From the NCBI GenBank assembly GCA_036567965.1, contig DATCTN010000017.1:1-64000 (forward strand): a stretch of DNA of 64,000 nucleotides. Direction: 5' to 3'. Source of the DNA: Candidatus Kryptoniota bacterium (GTDB lineage: Bacteria; Bacteroidota; Ignavibacteria; Kryptoniales; JAKASW01). Below are positions 44,323 to 51,310 of the stretch, one piece after another. Made by a program: the position numbers and the translations under genes. Position 1 is the stretch's first letter; each line of letters begins with the position of its first letter. Under the pieces are notes generated by a model. That model was not told where the DNA came from, did not search any database, and saw nothing but the letters and a program-made list of their open reading frames with translations.

Positions 44323-44649
44323 ATGAATTTAAGACGAGACGTATTCCAAGCCATAGCAGACCCGACAAGAAGGGCTATACTTCTGTTGGTAGCCTCACAA
44401 TCTATGACAGCAGGTGCGATAGCCTCAAACTTTGACACCGCAAGACCGACAGTTTCAAAACACTTGCAAATACTCACCGAGTGCGAATTGCTTGAACAAG
44501 AGCAGAACGGCAGAGAAATCTACTATCACTTCAATCCCAAAAAGATAAAGGAACTAGCAGACTTTATTGAACCATTCCGCAAAATGTGGGATGACAGGTT
44601 TAAAAAATTGGAAAGCACAATGAAAAAATACAAATCAAAAAAGGGGTAA
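44323..44649 (+). CDS. ArsR-family winged-helix transcription regulator
   Basis: The 108-residue protein is a small winged helix: [73 protein letters not shown]. It lacks the ELxVCDL metal site of arsenic sensors. It belongs to the subgroup that travels with AHSA1 (SRPBCC) proteins and probably senses something other than metal. Its GC content is clearly below that of the flanking genes. It is the first gene of an operon of four or five. Confidence 0.95.
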   Translation: MNLRRDVFQAIADPTRRAILLLVASQSMTAGAIASNFDTARPTVSKHLQILTECELLEQEQNGREIYYHFNPKKIKELADFIEPFRKMWDDRFKKLESTMKKYKSKKG

Positions 44650-44653
44650 TAGG

Positions 44654-45121
44654 ATGGAACAAAAAACAAATATCAATGTCGAAGACGGCAAACAGGAATT
44701 AACGATTACAAGGGAGTTTGATTTGCCGTTGGAATTACTTTTTAAAGCGTACATAGAGCCCGACATTGTTGCGCAATGGATGGGAACGAAAGTGCTAAAG
44801 CTTGAAAATAAAAAGCATGGCAGTTATCAATTTGAAACGACCGATGCTCAGGGAAAAGTGGTATTTCAGGCCAATGGGGTAATCCATGAATTTACCCCGA
44901 ACCGGAAAATCACACGGACATTTGAAATGGAGAATACGCCTTTTGGCGTCCAGCTTGAGTTCTATGAATTTGAACGTCTGACTGACGACACCAGCAAACT
45001 CAATATGCACGTGATATATGAATCGGTTGCACAAAGAGACCAGGTGCTAAAAATAGGGATGCCGCAGGGCTTAAACATGGCACATAACCGAATACAAGAG
45101 ATCGCAAACAAATTGAGGTGA
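44654..45121 (+). CDS. SRPBCC / AHSA1-domain protein
   Basis: The 155-residue protein has the START-like fold typical of Aha1 C-terminal relatives: LTITREFDLPLELLFKAYIEPDIVAQWMGTKV at the start, GSYQFETTDAQGKVVFQANGVIHEFTPNRKITRTFEME in the middle and a C-terminal helix (GMPQGLNMAHNRIQEIANKL). The fold encloses a hydrophobic ligand pocket. It starts four bases after arsR. Members paired with ArsR and DoxX are common in Bacteroidota, with no defined substrate. Confidence 0.93.
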   Translation: MEQKTNINVEDGKQELTITREFDLPLELLFKAYIEPDIVAQWMGTKVLKLENKKHGSYQFETTDAQGKVVFQANGVIHEFTPNRKITRTFEMENTPFGVQLEFYEFERLTDDTSKLNMHVIYESVAQRDQVLKIGMPQGLNMAHNRIQEIANKLR

Positions 45122-45127
45122 CAAACC

Positions 45128-45520
45128 ATGACAAAGAGAAATAAAATTATCTATTGGGTCTTCACCCTTTGGCTTGCCTTAGGAATGGTATCAACCGGAG
45201 CGGGGCAGCTATTGAGGATGAAAACGGGACAAGGCGCTGTAGATATGATGACGCATTTGGGATATCCCGTCTATCTTCTGACAATACTAGGTGTCTGGAA
45301 AATGTTGGGGGTGGTAGCGGTTCTCATTCCCAGATTTCCTCTATTGAAGGAATGGGCTTATGCAGGCTTTTTCTTTGCCATGTCGGGAGCGGTGTTTTCA
45401 CATATCGCATCAGGTGATTCCGTGAATGCAATATTTCCCTCGTTGGGACTTCTAATCCTGACTGTGGCATCATGGTATTTCAGACCCGCGAATAGAAAAA
45501 TCATTTCAATTAATCAATAG
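45128..45520 (+). CDS. DoxX-like family membrane protein
   Basis: The 130-residue protein has four membrane helices (IIYWVFTLWLALGMVSTGAGQLL, HLGYPVYLLTILGVWKMLGVVAVLIP, LLKEWAYAGFFFAMSGAVFSHIASGD, AIFPSLGLLILTVASWYF). The DoxX-like pattern ...GHLGYP..... KMLG.....P..P..KEW.YAG.FF is clear. It follows the AHSA1 gene by six bases. Quinone- or thiosulfate-linked roles known for other DoxX proteins cannot be assumed. Confidence 0.93.
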   Translation: MTKRNKIIYWVFTLWLALGMVSTGAGQLLRMKTGQGAVDMMTHLGYPVYLLTILGVWKMLGVVAVLIPRFPLLKEWAYAGFFFAMSGAVFSHIASGDSVNAIFPSLGLLILTVASWYFRPANRKIISINQ

Positions 45521-46393
45521 ATGAACAGATTGATTCACAAGATGGAACAAAACAATAAAATAAAAGGACCTGATAACACAGCAGTAAGAACAGCTTTATG
45601 GAGAGCTTTGCACATGCAAGTAGACACAAAGCCTTATGTACTTGAAGATGAAATTGGCTTGAAATTGATAGCTCCGCCCGATGATTGGCAGCAGCGTCCT
45701 GATATGAAATTTACAAAACGCCTTAGGGCATCTATTGTAGCCCGTGGTCGTTTTACAGAAGATCTAATTATTGAACAAAGCAAAGAAGGAATTAGTCAGT
45801 ATGTTATTCTTGGTGCAGGACTTGACACGTTTGCTCAACGCAGACCCGACATTGCTTCCAAATTTCAGATATATGAAATTGACCAACCCGGTACATTGGC
45901 CTGGAAACAACAACGATTAATTGAAATTGGTTTTGGTGTTCCGGAATACCTGCGTTTTGTTCCTGTTAATTTTGAAACTACTTCCTGGTGGGAACAGTTA
46001 TTAATAGCAGGATTTGACACCGGCAAACCTGCTGTTGTTGCCTGTGCTGGAGTTAGTCTGTACCTCACAAGAGAAGCAATTACTTCTACGCTAAAGCAAA
46101 TTGCGACACTTGTGACAAGTTCAAAACTTGCTATGACATTTTACTTGCCAATGGAACTTCTTGATGAAGAAGACAAACCTATGCAGGAAATAGCAGAGAA
46201 AGGCGCTCGTGCAGCAGGAACTCCGATGGTAAGTTTTTTTACGCCTGATGATATATTGACTTTAGCTAGTGGAGCGGGTTTTAAAGAAGCAAAAACGATA
46301 TCAACAAAAGATATGGAACAATATTATTTTACGAATAGAACCGACAATCTTTTGCCTGCAAGTGGAGAAGTATTCTTATTGGCAACGACGTAG
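45521..46393 (+). CDS. class I SAM-dependent methyltransferase (leucine carboxyl methyltransferase-like)
   Basis: The ATG directly follows the DoxX stop; a second ATG at 45,542 (MEQNNKIKGPD) may be the true start. The ~290-residue protein shows the TIGR00027/LCMT pattern: DNTAVRTALWRALH, RARGRFTEDLI-type motif (ASIVARGRFTEDLIIEQ) and the glycine loop QYVILGAGLDTFAQRRPD. It also has the acidic EIDQPGTLAWKQQRL that binds the ribose of SAM and VACAGVSLYLTREAI. Substrates of these proteins are mostly small carboxylates or polyketides and are unknown here. Confidence 0.92.
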   Translation: MNRLIHKMEQNNKIKGPDNTAVRTALWRALHMQVDTKPYVLEDEIGLKLIAPPDDWQQRPDMKFTKRLRASIVARGRFTEDLIIEQSKEGISQYVILGAGLDTFAQRRPDIASKFQIYEIDQPGTLAWKQQRLIEIGFGVPEYLRFVPVNFETTSWWEQLLIAGFDTGKPAVVACAGVSLYLTREAITSTLKQIATLVTSSKLAMTFYLPMELLDEEDKPMQEIAEKGARAAGTPMVSFFTPDDILTLASGAGFKEAKTISTKDMEQYYFTNRTDNLLPASGEVFLLATT

Positions 46394-46417
46394 ACAACAA
46401 ATTTGACCCACATACAA

Positions 46418-47014
46418 ATGAATCCCAAGGTTGATTTCTTTTTTAATAAAGCCAAAAAGTGGAAAGAAGAATTTGAGAAATTAAGAATGATCGTTCTCGA
46501 CTGCGGGCTGACCGAAGAATTGAAGTGGGGTTGTCCTTGTTACACGTTTCCCGCCTCAGCGGGCAGGCAGAAAAGTAACATAGTTTTAATACATGGCTTT
46601 AAAGAATACTGTGCGGTTTTGTTTTTCAAGGGTGCCTTGTTACATGATGCCAAGAGTATTCTCATCCAACAAACTGAGAATGTGCAGGCGGCGCGCCAGG
46701 TTCGGTTCACCAATCTTAGGGATATTTTTGAGATGGAGACCATCTTGAAAACCTATATTCATGAAGCCATTGAAGTGGAAAAAGCCGGTTTGAAAGTGAA
46801 CTATAAAAAGACTTCAGAGTTCATAATTCCTGAAGAATTTCTAAATAAATTAAATAGAATCCCAGCCTTGAAAACTGCCTTTTATGCTTTGACGCCGGGA
46901 CGGCAAAGAGCATACATTTTTTATTTTTCTGCACCAAAACAATCCAAAACCCGGGAGTCAAGGGTTGAAAAATGTATGCAGCAAATTCTCAATGGAAAGG
47001 GATTAGATGATTAG
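46418..47014 (+). CDS. YdeI/OmpD-associated family protein (DUF1801 core) with an in-frame palindrome insert
   Basis: I take the ATG at 46,418 (MNPKVDFFFNKAKKW); the TTG at 46,403 has no ribosome site. The 198-residue protein has the DUF1801 start (FEKLRMIVLDCGLTEELKWGCPCYTF). It continues NIVLIHGFKEYCAVLFFKGALLHD and ends with the YdeI part (PEEFLNKLNRIPALKTAFYALTPGRQRAYIFYFSAPKQSKTRESRVEKC). Between CYTF and NIVLIHG lie the residues PASAGRQKS. Their DNA (CCCGCCTCAGCGGGCAGGCAG) resembles the perfect palindrome just after the gene, so a palindromic repeat seems to have inserted in frame. Function of the family is unknown. Confidence 0.9.
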   Translation: MNPKVDFFFNKAKKWKEEFEKLRMIVLDCGLTEELKWGCPCYTFPASAGRQKSNIVLIHGFKEYCAVLFFKGALLHDAKSILIQQTENVQAARQVRFTNLRDIFEMETILKTYIHEAIEVEKAGLKVNYKKTSEFIIPEEFLNKLNRIPALKTAFYALTPGRQRAYIFYFSAPKQSKTRESRVEKCMQQILNGKGLDD

Positions 47015-47020
47015 TACATT

Positions 47021-47042
47021 CCCTGCCTGCCGGCAGGCAGGG
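47021..47042. repeat. perfect 22-base palindrome built of CCTGCCTG/CAGGCAGG
   Basis: The sequence is a perfect inverted repeat centred on CCGG, seven bases after the YdeI stop. It can form an 11-bp stem without loop bases beyond the centre, so it may stop transcription. The same kind of sequence is seen in many Bacteroidota as a dispersed palindrome, which agrees with an imported origin of the operon. Confidence 0.75.
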
Positions 47043-47396
47043 ATGGGAAAATGGATTAATCAAACTTCAAGTTACTACCTGACTTTGCATTCATTCGATC
47101 TCCTTTTTGGATCGCAGGTAACACTCAATCAGATAATCTAAAAAATGGAGACATAGAACTTGAACGAACAGAATCGACCACAACAGGCGAGATCACAAGC
47201 CTACACTTTCGTATTAAAAGGTAATTTTTGAAAAATAATATTCACCCCTAACCCCTCTTTCATTTTTCAAAGCGGAAAAAATCAAAATTATAAGTAATAG
47301 TGATATCCTATTATTGGATATATGAACGCAAAATACTTTTTGAACTTTCTCCGATTCGCTCCGAGCCACGTTGCACTGTCGGCTTTGCCGTGGGCC
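47043..47396. other. AT-rich non-coding sequence after the imported operon
   Basis: No gene is supported. The segment at 47,222-47,290 is A/T-rich with runs of T and A. It then passes into TCCGATTCGCTCCGAGCC before the attC-like hairpin. Confidence 0.4.
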
Positions 47397-47482
47397 GTTT
47401 AACAGCGATTATACGGAAAGCTTGTTGCACTTCGCTTTCCCAGATTGGCTTCGCCAACTTCGTATAGTCGCAAACGTTAGCC
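47397..47482 (+). other. attC-like hairpin (integron recombination site candidate), right bracket
   Basis: GTTTAAC (47,397-47,403) fits the R'' consensus RYYYAAC. After one base comes the arm GCGATTATACG (47,405-47,415). The opposing arm CGTATAGTCGC (47,461-47,471) is complementary except for one G-T pair, then a 4-base spacer, then GTTAGCC (47,476-47,482), one base off the R' consensus GTTRRRY. Two inner stems (GGAAAGC/GCTTTCC and TTGGC/GCCAA) fill the middle. The 86-base length is typical of attC. No integrase gene is in the window. Confidence 0.6.
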
Positions 47483-47772
47483 GCCGTAGCCGCTCGCTGA
47501 ATCCGTCCGAAGAACAAGGACGGACTGTGTGGCGCGGCGATAAGTTTACCTCGTTGCTAGTTGAAGGGATCGAGCTATAAGCGTACCTGTTAACGGTTGC
47601 TAGAATTTAAATAAGCGGTTGACTTGTTGAGGTTTATAGGGAAAGTTAAACTACAGTCGTAATATCAGGATGAAGATGGTGAAAAAAACCGTAAGCACTG
47701 TAGTGGATGTGGGTCTGAGAGAACAAAGAGGAATGGGTCTCGTGTCGTTCGAAGCCTTGGGATGCGGAGCGA
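47483..47772. other. non-coding region between attC-like site and pilin-like remnant
   Basis: It contains an imperfect palindrome GTCCG-aagaacaagGACGGAC-like at 47,505-47,524 and no supported gene. A short hydrophobic N-terminus normally expected for the following remnant is not readable, so the 5' part of that gene is probably lost here. Confidence 0.4.
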
Positions 47773-48114
47773 GCGGTGAGTGCGGACCGGAATCAGGTCA
47801 TTAACGACTTGAACAATATAGCAGCTCAGGCACGACAATATTTCCGCAGACCCACCTCGATGGGCGGAGGAGGATTATCTTTCGAGGGCTTCAGGCTGTC
47901 TGATGCCAACGCCGCCTATTCGAACTGATACTTTCAGATTACACAAACAACACCCTCTATAAGCGATTACGATGGCTTTCCTAGTGAACCTGCGTCTGAT
48001 CCATATTCTGTCATAATCGTCGGCTGGGGAAATGAAATTGGGATTGATGGTACCCATAAAGTGCAGGCATACATCTTGAAAATTACATGCGCTTTGGAAA
48101 TACGACATCGGTAA
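47773..48114 (+). pseudogene. remnant of a small pilin-like exported protein
   Basis: In one frame the DNA reads AVSADRNQVINDLNNIAAQA, RQYFRRPTSMGGGGLSFEGF, RLSDANAAYSN, a TGA stop at 47,926, and then YFQITQTTPSISDYDGFPSE, VIIVGWGNEIGIDGTHKVQA. The DRNQVINDLNN...YF.RP..MGGGG..F.GF block is typical of a short protein seen often in Ignavibacteria-like genomes. There it follows a hydrophobic N-terminal helix (prepilin-like). Here the hydrophobic start is gone and a stop interrupts the frame, so it is a decayed copy. The family link is from memory of such proteins and not verified. Confidence 0.7.
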
Positions 48115-48284
48115 TCGACTTCAGAGTTGGAGACCTTGTTGAATAGGTTTTTCAGAAGTACGGGAAGAATGAGGATAGCAGCGGCACTGTGGAGTATCTC
48201 GAAGAAAGCATCGCCAGAGGGATTTGGTTCGAAACATATCAGGGGAGAGTAACTCAGGTGACGATGGGATGGTATACTCCATGA
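48084..48284 (+). pseudogene. second decayed coding fragment, out of frame with the first
   Basis: The frame reads YMRFGNTTSVIDFRVGDLVE, a TAG at 48,144, then VFQKYGKNEDSSGTVEYLEE and SIARGIWFETYQGRVTQVTM before TGA. The pattern ...VGD..E.V...YG......T.EYL.....GI.F......RV..VTM has the feel of a conserved small exported protein with one internal stop. It starts inside the end of the pilin-like remnant, so two unrelated gene pieces were fused or deleted together. The identity is unknown. Confidence 0.5.
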
Positions 48285-48647
48285 TGGGTAAGCAAAGAAA
48301 CATCCCTTTCCAGGAGTTTCAGCCTCGACCGCACCTGATCTGGAAAATAGTTTCGGCTTTCACTGAGAGTCATCAAATACTCCGAGACCTGACGGACTCT
48401 GCGGTCATTTCGCAAAATATTTATTGACAATCGCTCCCGATTCATAAAACGCATGGACGGGGCATGCTGCGATTAGCGACCGTCGAACGATCTTTGAACG
48501 GCCAGCGAAGACGAGCAACCCGAGGTATCACATTATGCATTGCTATGATTATGCGGCCTGCTAATCTTTGCTTGTCGTGCAAATGTATCTGGAGTGCTGG
48601 CCCGCGTCGAAGATGGAGGAACATCCGAGTAGGAAGTCTCGATCCAT
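48285..48647. other. non-coding region, no gene recognised
   Basis: Short frames on both strands do not show a family pattern. The promoter of the downstream outer-membrane protein gene should lie near its right end; AGGAAGTC upstream of 48,648 is a weak ribosome site. Confidence 0.4.
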
Positions 48648-49340
48648 ATGAGGATTTATCTCCTCACTCTGTGCATTTCAATTCTGCTGGTGGAGTCAGC
48701 GTTCACCCAGGTTGCTCATCTGCAGAGTGAAGAAAACGGATGGGGCGCGGTCGCGGGTCTAATATCAAATACTGATGGTTCAGGAATCGGCGGCTCCGTA
48801 GATTATTGTTGCGGTGGAAATGTGGACGCAGCATTGTCCCTCGCTCAAATGAATGTCATGCGTTCATATCCATACACTTCCTTCCATGACCGCACGCTGA
48901 CCGGCGGCGCGTACTCGCTTGGGTTTCTAATGCATGTCGTCAAGGAAATTTCCATGTCAGTCCCTTTTTCTGTCTCGTTATCATCGGGGTTCGCTTTCGG
49001 ATCTTATTCTGCGGCCTTGAGCGGTTACCAATCGCGGCTGGCGTTCCGTGACGGACATTTTTATTACGGAGTTTCGTTCCGTCGTAACTTCAATATTTCT
49101 TCAGTGGTATATGTCCAACCATCAATTGAAATAGATTATTTGGAGGGCTTTCTGGCTAGCGAGGGAGTCAATGTAGAAGGAGAATATGAAAATCTCCATA
49201 TGTATACGGCTACACTTGCTTTTCCGCTGGCGATCAGGACTTCTGGAACGGGAAGCATGGTGATTGATCCGTCCATCTCAGTCGACAAGAATCGCGTTAG
49301 GCTGACGCTCGTTGCCGGATTCCTGTTTGGAAGTAACTGA
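48648..49340 (+). CDS. outer-membrane beta-barrel-like protein of unknown family
   Basis: The 230-residue protein has a signal peptide (MRIYLLTLCISILLVESAFTQ). Alternating hydrophobic/polar strands rich in Gly, Ser, Tyr and Phe follow (SVPFSVSLSSGFAFGSYSAA, GHFYYGVSFRRNFNISSVVYVQPSIEI, MVIDPSISVDKNRVRLTLVAGFLFG). It ends near a Phe-Gly-Ser-Asn. This suggests an eight- to ten-stranded barrel in the outer membrane. No family is recognised. It is flanked by non-coding DNA on both sides. Confidence 0.72.
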   Translation: MRIYLLTLCISILLVESAFTQVAHLQSEENGWGAVAGLISNTDGSGIGGSVDYCCGGNVDAALSLAQMNVMRSYPYTSFHDRTLTGGAYSLGFLMHVVKEISMSVPFSVSLSSGFAFGSYSAALSGYQSRLAFRDGHFYYGVSFRRNFNISSVVYVQPSIEIDYLEGFLASEGVNVEGEYENLHMYTATLAFPLAIRTSGTGSMVIDPSISVDKNRVRLTLVAGFLFGSN

Positions 49341-49587
49341 TAGTAGCAGAGATCCTTGGAGTCGTCCGCACGTAGGCGCCTGCAATCCATGATCCTTTAC
49401 TCAGCTGCTCGTGATGATACTACGTCTTCCATCGGAGTGGCAAAGAAATAACTCGTTCTCACTTCATGACGCACAGATAAAACTCATCATAAAAAGCTCA
49501 AACCATATGACCAACAACCAATAATCTGTACCGGGAATTGCTTTCGGATTAATCGGTCCCGCTCCTTTATACCTCCTTTAGCACTTC
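49341..49587. other. intergenic region between the barrel protein and the P-II gene
   Basis: No gene is visible. The right end carries TTTATACCTCCTTTAGCAC (49,566-49,584), which resembles the E. coli KdpE target upstream of kdpFABC, followed by the 29-base box described in the next entry. Confidence 0.5.
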
Positions 49588-49616
49588 GACTCTCCTTTTT
49601 ACACTTCCTTGATTGC
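49588..49616 (+). promoter_or_regulatory. candidate KdpE-type box upstream of the P-II/porin pair
   Basis: About 22 of 29 bases match the sequence at 51,195-51,223 upstream of kdpC, including CTTTTTAC and CTT(G/A)ATTGC. The core CTCCTTTTTACACTTCC, with TTTATAC 20 bases to the left, resembles the pyrimidine-rich TTTATAC...TTTACAC target of KdpE in E. coli. It is therefore a candidate site for the KdpE encoded at 60,481. The similarity between the two boxes is seen; the binding protein is inferred. Confidence 0.5.
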
Positions 49617-49642
49617 GGCGCGCGGCACGCGCCCATCATATT

Positions 49643-50002
49643 ATGTCCGCTATGAAAAAAGTAGAGTTTATTGTCGATGCCGATCTGGTAGACAAAATCT
49701 GCAGATCGTTGATCGAAGTCGGCATAAGGGGAATAATCGCGACCGACATCAAAGTAGATGAAAGCGAAAGACCTATCAGAGAGACCTATAGGGGGATGGA
49801 ATATGAAATTGGATTCGTCCCGAAAGTAAAGCTTGAAGTGAAGATTATTGACTCAATGGTCATTCCGGTTGTCCTAGCGATATCTGAAGGAGCTAGTACT
49901 AATCGAGGTGATAATGTTACACTTGTCATATCACGAATCGAAAAAGCAATTCGAATCGGTACGGACGAGATAGAAACTGAAGTCTCACACTGGCTTCATT
50001 AA
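49643..50002 (+). CDS. divergent P-II family signalling protein
   Basis: The ~119-residue protein has the P-II fold marks: MKKVEFIVDADLVDKICRSLIEVGIRGIIATDIKV, the T-loop end YRGMEYEIGFVPKVKLEVKI with both Tyr residues (46 and 51 in GlnB numbering), and AIRIGTDE near the end. The B-loop, normally TGKIGDGKIFV, reads STNRGDNVTLV, so the two Lys that hold ATP phosphates are missing. The start could be the ATG at 49,643 or 49,652; neither has a strong ribosome site. P-II proteins bind transporters and enzymes to report nitrogen or energy state. Here it leads a porin gene and the kdp operon, not amtB or glnA, so a link with K+ uptake is suggested. Confidence 0.85.
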   Translation: MSAMKKVEFIVDADLVDKICRSLIEVGIRGIIATDIKVDESERPIRETYRGMEYEIGFVPKVKLEVKIIDSMVIPVVLAISEGASTNRGDNVTLVISRIEKAIRIGTDEIETEVSHWLH

Positions 50003-50021
50003 TCTAAGAAAGGACCTATTT

Positions 50022-51134
50022 GTGAGAACGAGAATTTTAGCAGCAGCACTTTTCGTCGACGTTTTGTTGGCGACACGAGTATTCGCAGGTGACTCGACCT
50101 TAACCCAGTCGAAGATCTCATGGTCGGGCTTCGTCGATGTTTATTACAGCAAGAATTTCAACAGCCCGTCTAATCAGCTTAACCAACTTAGGAACTTCGA
50201 TATTTACGAGAACCAATTTGGCTTCAACCTTGCAAAACTGACAGTTCAGGAGCAAGCCCAGCCCGTGGGATTCAGATTGGATCTCGGATTCGGTACAGGC
50301 AACGACATAGTCCAGGGTCTGCTCAATCCGCTTACGGGAACGACAACTGCCTCAGCAAGCACACTTAATATGCTGGAGCAGGCATACCTTACCGCGGTAG
50401 TTCCGGTCGGATCGGGATTGACAGTTGATGTCGGGAAGTTCGCGACCATGATGGGCTACGAAGTGATTGAATCGAACGGAAATTGGAATTATAGCCGTTC
50501 ACTCCTCTTCGCGTGGGCTATACCATATTATCACATGGGAATGAGGCTGACTTACCCGGTCGCGAGCAATTTTACGGTCGCCGTCCACATTGTCAACAGC
50601 TGGAACACCGTCATCGACAACAATAAATCGAAATCCGTGGGACTTGCCCTGAACTATTCGCCTTCTTCTACAACGACATTGACTTTGAACGGAATGAGCG
50701 GTTTCGAGCAGACAATCGGCGTTCCGTACGGAAAGAAGGATGTCGCGGAGTTGATCGTCACGCAGCAATTGGGTGACAATCTGTCTTTGGCGTGCGACGC
50801 TACCTACGGGAGAGAACGTGTATTCGGCTTTTTGAATATGTGGAAGGGGATTGCCCTTTACGGAAAGTACAATCTAGATTCCAAATCAGATGTGGCGCTG
50901 CGCGGTGAAGTGTATTATGATCCCTATGACTACACGATACCTGCGGCGTTTCCAAAGGCGACCTTCAAAGAGATTACCGCCACTTACGAATATCGACCGT
51001 GGGATCCCCTGATCGTCCGGCTGGAAGCACGTGACGATTTCTCAAACGGGAATTCGTTTATATCCGCGAGCACTCCCTTTCCGACGAGGAATTCACAACC
51101 GACACTTCTAGCCTGTGTCATAGTCGTGTTTTGA
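50022..51134 (+). CDS. BBP2-type (OmpL-like) outer-membrane porin
   Basis: The start is a GTG with AAGGA eight bases upstream, 19 bases after the P-II stop. The 370-residue protein has a signal peptide (RTRILAAALFVDVLLATRVFA). It then shows the BBP2 porin-2 pattern: SWSGFVDVYYSKNFNSPSNQ, FGFNLAKLTVQEQAQPVGFRLDLGFG, LEQAYLTAVVPVGSGLTVDVGKF, followed by paired strands of a 16- to 18-stranded barrel. Porins of this group often neighbour kdp genes in Bacteroidota and Acidobacteriota and probably let potassium or other small solutes through the outer membrane. Confidence 0.88.
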   Translation: MRTRILAAALFVDVLLATRVFAGDSTLTQSKISWSGFVDVYYSKNFNSPSNQLNQLRNFDIYENQFGFNLAKLTVQEQAQPVGFRLDLGFGTGNDIVQGLLNPLTGTTTASASTLNMLEQAYLTAVVPVGSGLTVDVGKFATMMGYEVIESNGNWNYSRSLLFAWAIPYYHMGMRLTYPVASNFTVAVHIVNSWNTVIDNNKSKSVGLALNYSPSSTTTLTLNGMSGFEQTIGVPYGKKDVAELIVTQQLGDNLSLACDATYGRERVFGFLNMWKGIALYGKYNLDSKSDVALRGEVYYDPYDYTIPAAFPKATFKEITATYEYRPWDPLIVRLEARDDFSNGNSFISASTPFPTRNSQPTLLACVIVVF

Positions 51135-51194
51135 ACGGAAGCAATATGGAAATCGCCTTCTCGCGCGGCATTTTTATGAATTCTTTATGTCCTT

Positions 51195-51223
51195 CACGCT
51201 TCTTTTTACTTTCCCTTAATTGC
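51195..51223 (+). promoter_or_regulatory. candidate KdpE-type box upstream of kdpC
   Basis: The sequence CTTCTTTTTACTTTCCC and its surroundings match the box upstream of the P-II gene (49,588-49,616). To its left are TTTATG (51,173) and TTTATG (51,184), 11 bases apart, resembling a direct-repeat OmpR-family site. The distance to the kdpC start is about 90 bases. It is likely the control region of the kdp operon. Confidence 0.5.
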
Positions 51224-51310
51224 CCGGCGTACCGGTCGTTGGCAATATTGACGGCGAGAAAATCAAATCATGGAAATGGAATCAAGGCTCAATAATCAGG
51301 AGCACAAAAA

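Noticed and set aside
51135-51310. c-di-AMP (ydaO-type) riboswitch upstream of kdpC
   Set aside because: The region is too short and shows none of the conserved helices or sequence blocks I would expect.
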